Source: Azolla caroliniana
Lineage: Eukaryota; Polypodiophyta
Assembly (NCBI GenBank): GCA_043228905.1
Contig: JBHGNT010000004.1
Coordinates: 19,158,001-19,222,000 of the forward strand
Reading direction: 5' to 3'
DNA: 64,000 bases
The position numbers were made by a program, and so were the translations under genes. Positions 57,467 through 64,000 of the stretch are shown one piece after another. The notes beneath the pieces are model-generated. The model was not told where the DNA came from, did no database searches, and saw only the letters and a list, made by a program, of their open reading frames with translations. Each line of letters starts with the position of its first letter. The first letter of the stretch is position 1.

Positions 57467-58851
57467 TGTTGTGTGAATCTTCACACACTATGTAAAAAAA
57501 ATAATGAAATAATTATTATAGATTAGATTAGTAGCTTACTATAGAAAGATGGATTTACTCAAGAGATTCAAAATGTATTTTACTATATACAAAATGGAGA
57601 AATACATACCAAGTTATGAGAAAATAAAGTTTGATTAGATAGGGAAATTAGAACTATCCCACATAGATAGGAAAGTTAAGGCCCTGGCTATATAAACTCC
57701 TTGAGCTCCCTCATTTTTCATTTGTGCTAAGAGCACTTTGGCCACTTTGTCTTGATGGATGATGGTGGCCAAATTCCTTAAAATCGTAAACCGGCTGGTA
57801 AGCAAATCCGGAAAATGGGTCCGGTAAGCAAATCCGAAAACGGGCCGGTAAGCAAATCCGGAAACCGGCCGGTATGCAATCCGGAAACCGGTCGGTATGC
57901 AAAACCGGAACCGGAACGGGTATGCAAACCAGCCGGTAAGCAAAATCGGAAACCGGCCGGTAAGCAAAACCCGAATTGGAACGGGTATGCAAACCGGAAA
58001 CCGGCCGGTAAGCAAAACCGGAACCGGCTGGCAAGCAAAACCGGAACTGGTAATCGGTAAGCAAATCGGAACCGGCCGGTAAGCAAAACTAGAAACCGGC
58101 CGGTAAGCAAAACCGGAACCGGAATCGGCAAGCAAACCGGAACCGGTCGGCAAGCAAAATGGAACCGGCTACCGGACGAGGTTGGACGCGGACGGACGAA
58201 AGATTGGATCATGCAACAAACTAAAGTAAAGTGAAGAGAACTAAAGTAAAGGCCATGTGGACACAAGCATCTAAAGAAGGAGTGCATGGAAAAAGTAAAG
58301 GTCATGTGGACAGTCACATGCAACCAAAAGAAAAAGCTAGGCAACTAAAAGTAGAGGCCATGCAACAAAAAGTGGAAAAGCTATGATCAAGGGAGAACTA
58401 CATATTTATTCCATTTTTTTTTTTCCTACACTAGCTCTCACTCTCCATATTATCTTTATTTATTTATTTTTCTTTGGGGGAGCTCTCTTATCTTATCGAA
58501 GCCAATAACCCTAATCTTCCCTACGGAAGCTATCTCTCAAGTAAACCATAATCTCCATACGGAAGCAATCTCTCAAAATCCAAAATTCATTGTCAAAGCC
58601 ATATCACTCAAGAATCATAATGTCTTATTTCCTCTAATCTATTATTATAATCATCTCCATAAGATAAAACTTTTGTAATCCCAATCTTGGGATTGATTGT
58701 AATCTTTCTTTCCCTTTTATTAATGAAATTTGTTAATCTTTCTCATTTTGGTTAATTCTTAGTACATAAATACACGAATTTGATATCCTCTAGACAAAGG
58801 CCCCGGGGTCTTGCCTCAACGTTCACGTATCCTTGTCGTATTTTCACGACA
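57467..58851. mobile_element. Solo LTR (1385 bp) inside E2
   Basis: Begins TGTTGTGTGAATC and ends TTTTCACGACA; ends are TG...CA. The insertion is exact against E1. It contains a TATATAAACTCC box near 57690, polyadenylation-like A-rich sequence and TTAATGAAATTTG near 58720, and a minisatellite. No internal coding domain was found, so it is a solo LTR; the family has no other copy in the window. Confidence 0.8.
57784..58160. repeat. Minisatellite of ~18-40-bp GGCCGGTAAGCAAAACCGGAA-type units
   Basis: Tandem, imperfect units built from CCGGTAAGCAAA(A/T)CCGGAA(A)CCGG. Frames through it give repetitive artefact proteins on both strands. The core GGCCGGTAAGCAAAACCGGA equals a 20-nt stretch in the integrase region of E1 (near 21838-21857). 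Confidence 0.9.
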
Positions 58852-58855
58852 ACGG
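58852..58855. repeat. Right 4-bp duplication of the solo LTR
   Basis: ACGG, see 57463-57466. Confidence 0.85.
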
Positions 58856-61750
58856 GTAGCATCCGGAATGGTGTCATGAAGTTCAACAAAGGGAGCCTGA
58901 TTGTGGCCCGGGCCCAGAAGGTCAACACATTGTACCTGATGAATGCCTAATTATGTTCGGAAGAAGTGAACGTGGCATCCGACACTGCCGGTGAGCTGTG
59001 GCACAAGAGGCTGTGCCATATGAGCGAGAAGGGGATGAAGAGGCTTGCAGACGACAACCTCATTCCAGTGAAGAACGTGCACTTAGAGAAGTGCACTGAT
59101 TGTCTGGCCGGTAAGCAGAACCGGACCTCCTTCCAACCAAGGCCACCGATGAGACGTAATGCACCACTGGAGTTGGTGCATACGGATGTGTGTCAAGTAG
59201 ACACGAAGTCACATGCCGGAGCGCAGTACTTCGTGACGTTCATAGATGACCACAGCCAGAAGTTGTGGGCCACACCGTTGAAGACGAAGGATCAGGTGTT
59301 ATCCGTCTTCAAAGACCTCCACGCGAGAGTGAAAAGAGAAACTGGCCGGAAGCTGAAGTCGGTTCGAGCAGATAACGGAGGAGAATACCGGGGGCAGTTC
59401 GAGGAGTACTGCCGCTCGAAGGGAATCTGGCTCGAATTTACCGTGCCGAAGACACCGGAACTAAACGGGCTGGCCGAGAGGATGAAGCGGACCATAATGG
59501 AGAGGGTCCATAGTATGCTGGCGCATGCAAAACTACCCAAGAAGTTTTGGGTTGAGGCATTGTCGACGGCGACATACGTGATAAACAGATCACCCGAAGT
59601 ACCCTTGGACGGAGACACGCCACAGAGAGTGTGGACCGGTAAGGAAGTATCCTACCGGCATCTGAAGGTGTTCGGGTGTCTCGCGTACGTGCATGTAGCA
59701 AAGGACCGGAGAGGAAAGTTAGATCCAAAGACCCGGCCATGCATATTCCTCGGTTACGGTAACAATGAGTTCGGCTACCGAGTATGGGACCTGGTCGACA
59801 AGAAGGTATTCCGGAGTCGAGATATTATCTTCATGGAGGACAAGACACTCGCCGACTGGGAGTCGGAGAAGAAGATAATGAACTCCGAGTCGACCGGTAA
59901 GGATCAACTCTACGATGAGCAGACCCAACCGGCAAGAGACCGGTTAGCACTCGAAGAACTAGCCGGATATGGTGAGGATACCGAACCGGCAGAAGAAGAA
60001 GTAGAGGAAGCGGAGACCGGAACCGGCCTAAACCCCGAATCGGATTCGGATGAAGAGCAAATGGAGGAGCCGGCTACCGAAGCCCAAAGACGGAGATATC
60101 CTCTCAGAGAGAGAAGGGCCCCCCGGAGATTTCCGGATGCAGAGCATGTTCTGCTGACCGATGAGGGGGAGCCGGAAAGCTTCAAAGAAGCGAAGGATGA
60201 CACCCACAACCGAAAATGGTTAAGTGCCATGCAGGATGAGATGGATTCCCTGCATGAGAACCATACGTACGAATTGGTGGAGTTGCCAAAAGGAAAGCGG
60301 GCACTCCGAAACAAGTGGGTGTACAAGTTGAAACCGGGAGATGCCGGCAACCCCCTGAGCTACAAAGCCAGGATCGTGGTGAAGGGGTTCCAGCAGAAGA
60401 AGGGCGTGGACTTCGACGAGATATTTGCCCCGGTAGTAAAGATGACCTCCATCCGGACGGTGCTGAGTATAGCGGCAAGCATGGACCTCGAGGTAGGACA
60501 GCTGGACGTGAAGACGACATTCCTTCACGGCGACCTCGAAGAGGAGATCTATATGCAACAACTGGAGGGATTCGTGGAGAAAGGGAAGGAGCACCTGGTA
60601 TGCTGGTTGAAGAAGAGCCTCTACGGGTTGAAGCAGGGCCCCCGGCAATGGTACCGGAAGTTTGACTCCTTCATGACCGATCAAGGGTACCACAAGACGT
60701 AGGCCGATCACTGCGTGTTTGTGAAGAAGTTTGAAGGAGGTGACTTCCTGATACTCCTTCTGTACGTGGATGACATGTTGATCGTCGGACGGGACCAAGC
60801 CAGAATACGGATGTTGGAGAAGGCTCTCAACCGAACTTTCGCAATGAAAGACTTGGGTCCGGCAAGACAGATGCTGGGGATGCATATAATTCGGAACCGG
60901 CCAATGAAGCAATTGTGGTTGTCACAGGAGAAGTACGTGACAAAGGTGCTTCAACGGTTCAACATGTTAGAAGCGAAACTGGTCGGATCGACACTCCCGG
61001 CAAACTGCAGATTATCCGGTAAGCAAAGCCCGAAGACGAAAGCAGAGATGGCTGATATGATGAAGGTTCCATATGCCTCTGCCGTCGGGAGCTTGATGTA
61101 TGCAATGGTGTGTACCCGACCGGATATAGGATACGAAGTCGGAGTGGTGAGCCGGTTTATGAGCAATCCCGGCAAGGAGCACTGGAACGCGGTCAAATGG
61201 ATACTCCGGTACTTGAAGGGCACTTCAAATATGTGTCTCCGATTCGGCTCCGGAAAACCTCAACTTGACAGTTTTACCGATTCGGACATGTCGGCTGATG
61301 TGGATACCAGCCGGTCTACATCCGGGTATGTAATGACAGATGCAGGGGGAGCTGTTTCGTGGCAGTTGAGGCTGCAGAAGACGGTTGCACTGTCAACCAC
61401 GGAGGCGGAGTACATGGCGGTTGTGGAAGCCGGCAAGGAAATATTATGGATGAAGGACTTCATCGGAGAGCTTGGTATCCGGCAAGATGAATATCGGCTC
61501 TATTGCGATAGTCAAAGTGCCATCCACCTTGCTAAGAATGTGGCCTACCATTCCTGGACGAAGCATATCTAGCGGAGGTATCACTAGATCTGGGAAAGAG
61601 TAGATGACGAGGAGTTTGCATTGACGAAGATCCACACGACCGAGAACGGGTTAGATATGGTGACCAAAGTTTTGGTACCCGACAAGCTGGATGCATGCCG
61701 GAAGCAGATCGGACTGGTAAGACACCCCATCCCGGAGTGAAGGGCAAGTT

Positions 61751-62455
61751 TGTTGGGAGACAGGTCCCTCCGGATGGGAAGGGAAAAGAACAGTGCCGAT
61801 GAACAAACTCGGCCGAGGCCAAAACCGTATGAGGAGGACCCGGCTACGGAGAGCCGGATGGTGCAGACCCGGTGAGAACCGGATGAGGAGTACCCGGCTA
61901 CGGAGAGCCGAATGGTGCAGGCCCGGTGAGAACCGGATGAGGAGCACCCGGCTACGGAGAGCCGGATGACGCAGACCCGGTGAGAACCGGAGGTAGAGAC
62001 ATATTCGTAAATATGTTTCTGAGAGCCCATCGAGGCTATATTTGTAAATAGCCTAAAAGTCATATCAGTATAAATATGACTTAGGGCAAACATGTGTATG
62101 TGTTGTTGTTATTTTCTTGTTGGTGCAAGAAGAAGAGAGAGGATGTAACGTTGTATAGAGAGAGAGAGAGAGAAAGAGGCCGTTGCCTGTGTTGTAACTG
62201 CCGCCTGTGGCGAAGATCGTGAGCACGAGGTCGTTGCCTCCGTGAACTCACTGTTTTGTACATTCCAACATAGTGATAGTTTGCAGCCTGTGGGCTGCCG
62301 TGGTTTTTCCCTCTTTGGGTTTTCCACGTAAACATTCTGTGTACCTTTTCTCTCCTTTGTGTCGCGTGTTTTTCCCGTTTCCTGTTTTTCTGTGTATGAA
62401 AAGAATCTCGGTTGTGGCCGAGCGGTGTGCATAAGGAGCGTTTGAGTTCCCGTCA
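61751..62455 (+). repeat. E2 3' LTR (705 bp)
   Basis: TGTTGGGAGACAGG...TTCCCGTCA. About three copies of a ~50-bp unit (GAGGAG(T/C)ACCCGGCTACGGAGAGCCGGATG...) at 61830-61990, a TATA motif AGTATAAATATGAC near 62068 and a (GA)n run at 62158-62175. It aligns with the E1 LTRs but is clearly diverged. Confidence 0.92.
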
Positions 62456-62460
62456 ATACC
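62456..62460. repeat. Right TSD of E2
   Basis: ATACC, exact match to 56848-56852. Confidence 0.92.
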
Positions 62461-63860
62461 GGACATCTTGTGCCGGCCGGTAGCGCTCCTCTTGCCACCA
62501 ACGTTCTTCTTCTTCCTCCTAGTTGCTTCGTGGTTCAATTTGCCAAACCGGTGGTGCTTGCCGATTTAACAAGTTATACTCACATCGTTCCATTGTGTGA
62601 CTTCTAGAGTGGTAGAGTAAGCATTGGGAACACATGGTGCATTCCAGTGCCGAATGTCCGGCATTCAGGCATGTCGTACATTGAACTGCTTGCCGGAAAT
62701 GGAGGTCCTCATCTGTCGATAGTGCACGCTGAAGTGCGGCCATGGTTAGCCATGAACTTGAGTTTTCCATTTCCTGAACTCGGTCGATCACTTGATCTAT
62801 GCTGCTCGTGCGGAAATCAATGACGGTGCACACCGTTCATGAGGGTTCCTGGAGTGCTGCTAAGAATATAGCCTTTGTTTCTTCCTCCGGTGGTGTCCAG
62901 CTGAGCTGACTGTGGATCCGCTAGAACCGGATGACAAACTGTTGAATGTTCTCCGTTGGCTCCTACCGGATACTGTAAAATAAGCCTACCATTTCCCGTT
63001 GGTCCATCTCCTTGTGAAAGAAATGCAAATTTTTTGTCTTTAATGTTTCAAATGTGGGGATGGTGCTGGGATCTTGTGTTTGGTGTTATCCGGCGGCCGG
63101 TCCCTCCAAGGTCATGTTGAACTCTGCCCTTTTTGAGCGTTCCTCTTCGGCTGCATTTAAGCGTTGGGACACATGGTTTGCCTCCCAGGTTTGTTGAAAC
63201 GCATGGATGTGGGCTTCCGCGTTCAGATCATCCCGGTATCTAGGATATTGGAACGGTATATCGTCGTTTGGTGTTGGTACTCTTTCCTCCTCCTCTGTCA
63301 GTGTCGGAGGTCTGTCCCGCTCCTCTGTCGGTGTTGGAGGTCTCTCCTTCGCGACTTCTGGTGTCAGAGGTCTCTCGTCCTCGACTTCTGGTTCTGGTTC
63401 CGGAGTGTGTTTGACTTCTGGTGCCGGAGGTTCCAACGTTGTCAATTCTGGTTCCGGTGTCAACAAATTATCTGACTCCTCGTCCTCCGGTCCGTCTGGG
63501 GTGTCGTTATTGTTGCGGTAGTTCGTCTGCGCACTGTATTCCCCATTCGAACCCGATTCAAATGCTGAAAATGCTTTGGATTCTCCTTCGCCCGCTACCA
63601 ATACCTGGAGAAGGGATTCCGCTTCCCGGAGGCTGCTTACACTGCTTCCTTCGTCCGTGCAATCGTCTTGTTGTAAACGAAGTGACTCCTTGGCCACTCT
63701 CCAGATCACTTTGGAAAATGAGCGATCCGCTTTGATTTCTTTTGTTGCTTGCTGGAAAGCCTCTCGCTTCCTCAACCGTTTAGCAAGTCTCCTTGCTCAC
63801 TCCGTAACCGGGTCGTTCGTTGGTCTATTCATCCATTCCCGCCGATGTTCGCTGCGATTG
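62461..63860 (-). pseudogene. Gag of the large element, N-terminal and core part
   Basis: Minus strand. Basic N-terminal region (63775 on; RKREAFQQATKEIKADRSF), then an acidic Pro/Glu/Thr repeat region (PTPTEERDRPPTLTEEEERVPTPN near 63290), then a Gag core: FQYPRYRDDLNAEAHIHAF (near 63200), AEFNMTLEGPAAG (63122-63086) and FETLKTKNLHFFHKE, matching the general form of Retrotrans_gag with several in-frame stops after 63086. At 62680-62639 is a CCHC zinc knuckle (CTTCLNAGHSALEC) followed by a Cys/His cluster CSQCLLYHSRSHTMERC. The frame is cut at 62460 by E2 and resumes at 56847. Confidence 0.75.
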
Positions 63861-63864
63861 TGCA

Positions 63865-63880
63865 GGAATCGTAGTCGCCA
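63865..63880 (-). promoter_or_regulatory. Candidate primer-binding site of the large element
   Basis: TGGCGACTACGATTCC on the minus strand, 7 nt after the LTR end. TGGCGAC would pair with tRNAs ending GTCGCCA, such as some Arg tRNAs. The fit beyond seven bases is not established. Confidence 0.35.
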
Positions 63881-63887
63881 AAAACTG

Positions 63888-64000
63888 TGTTAATCCTTAG
63901 GGCCGGACAATGGCCTAACATAGGGTGTCTACGGAAGACACTTCACCAAAGGGGTGTTACAATGAGATAACTTAAGACACAATGATTAATCCGACTTAAT
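63888..64000 (-). repeat. 5' LTR of the large element, partial
   Basis: TGTTAATCCTTAGGGCCGGACAATGGCCTAACATAGGG matches 53022 onward with few differences (for example AATC/AATT, ATAGGG/ACAGGG) and continues past the window edge. Confidence 0.9.

Larger units (their letters stand above)
56971..61740 (+). pseudogene. E2 gag-pol, split and with stops
   Basis: Gag zinc knuckle CFYCGKSGHFQKNC (near 56997), protease WVVDSGASFH (near 57225), then solo LTR 57467-58851. Pol resumes with GAG-pre-integrase and integrase (58966 on; VRADNGGEY near 59370), RT (LYVDDMLIVG near 60760) and RNase H (STTEAEYMA near 61400). The inserted 1385 bp plus its 4-bp duplication is a multiple of three, so the frame before and after is the same. 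Stops include TAG 60700-60702 (shared with E1), TAG at 61570 and others towards the end, and an in-frame TAA near 58948. The segment 58966-60699 is one uninterrupted frame. Confidence 0.93.
56853..62455 (+). mobile_element. Ty1/copia element E2, 5'-deleted, in the gag of the large element
   Basis: A close relative of E1 with exact 5-bp TSD ATACC. It keeps the first ~118 bp of its 5' LTR, then jumps into gag near the zinc knuckle, deleting the rest of the 5' LTR, the primer site and most of gag. Pol is nearly complete but split by a 1385-bp solo LTR and has stops. The 3' LTR is full. Confidence 0.95.
53022..64000 (-). mobile_element. Large non-autonomous LTR element with Gag and a coiled-coil ORF, no pol (continues past the window)
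   Basis: Both ends carry the same LTR-like sequence on the + strand (TGTTAAT(T/C)CTTAGGGCCGG at 53022 and 63888), and chromovirus D pol stops exactly at 53021. The internal region without inserted E2 is about 4.8 kb. On the minus strand it encodes a Gag-like protein (63880-62461 plus 56847-56440) and a second protein region (about 56424-53525). No protease, RT, RNase H or integrase motif was found. This fits the large retrotransposon derivative / gag-only LTR classes; mobilisation by an autonomous partner is inference. The right LTR runs off the window. Confidence 0.8.

Noticed and set aside
57635-58344. Repetitive protein genes on either strand
   Set aside because: The frames run through the CCGGTAAGCAAA minisatellite and are open because the unit contains no stop codon in those phases.
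1-64000. CRISPR arrays, bacterial operons, rRNA genes or an integrated virus
   Set aside because: Introns, plant gene families and eukaryotic retroelements explain the window. No repeat-spacer structure, rRNA sequence or viral gene set beyond retrotransposons was seen.

Overview
The window is nuclear DNA from a flowering plant with a repeat-rich genome. Two protein-coding genes have plant-type GT-AG introns. The rest is AT-rich intergenic DNA, microsatellites and layered transposable elements. The species cannot be named from sequence alone.

1-14.6 kb is the gene island. A 15-exon gene on the + strand (1406-8121) encodes the mitochondrial P-protein of glycine decarboxylase; the spliced frame gives 1044 aa with no disruption. 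Its last intron carries a 451-bp Mutator-type MITE with a 9-bp target-site duplication (TSD), and another intron carries a tandem duplication of its own 5' splice site. After an intergenic stretch with a 415-bp hAT-type MITE (10597-11011), a 4-exon gene on the - strand (14167-12029) encodes a 395-aa PP2C phosphatase with an apparent MAP-kinase docking motif, resembling the AP2C group.

14.6-33.2 kb is intergenic. It holds local tandem repeats (17.6-18.4 kb) and a 5'-truncated L1-type LINE on the - strand (18990-29328, 18-bp TSD). That LINE is split by a younger Ty1/copia element, here called E1 (19726-25071), with both LTRs, a tRNA-iMet primer-binding site, a polypurine tract and one long gag-pol frame broken by four stop codons. 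A short second LINE copy with a 15-bp TSD lies at 29695-30087.

33.2-53 kb is a dense nest of decayed retroelements on both strands: a LINE 3' end; copia element J (-); the 5' end of chromovirus K (+); copia element I with a probable tRNA-Trp primer site; chromovirus C (-); copia G (-) with solo LTR H in its own LTR; copia fragments E4 (-) and E3 (+), both E1 relatives; copia F (+); and chromovirus D (-). The three chromovirus LTRs carry tRNA-like sequence near their 5' ends.

53 kb to the window end is one large non-autonomous LTR element on the - strand. It interrupts chromovirus D and continues past base 64000. It encodes a Gag-like protein with zinc knuckles and a long, unfamiliar coiled-coil protein, and shows no pol. 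A second E1-family copia, E2 (56853-62455, TSD ATACC), sits inside its gag, and E2 is itself interrupted by a 1385-bp solo LTR with a minisatellite. The insertion order read from the junctions is chromovirus D, then the large element, then E2, then the solo LTR. The large element's coiled-coil ORF is the least familiar coding sequence here.
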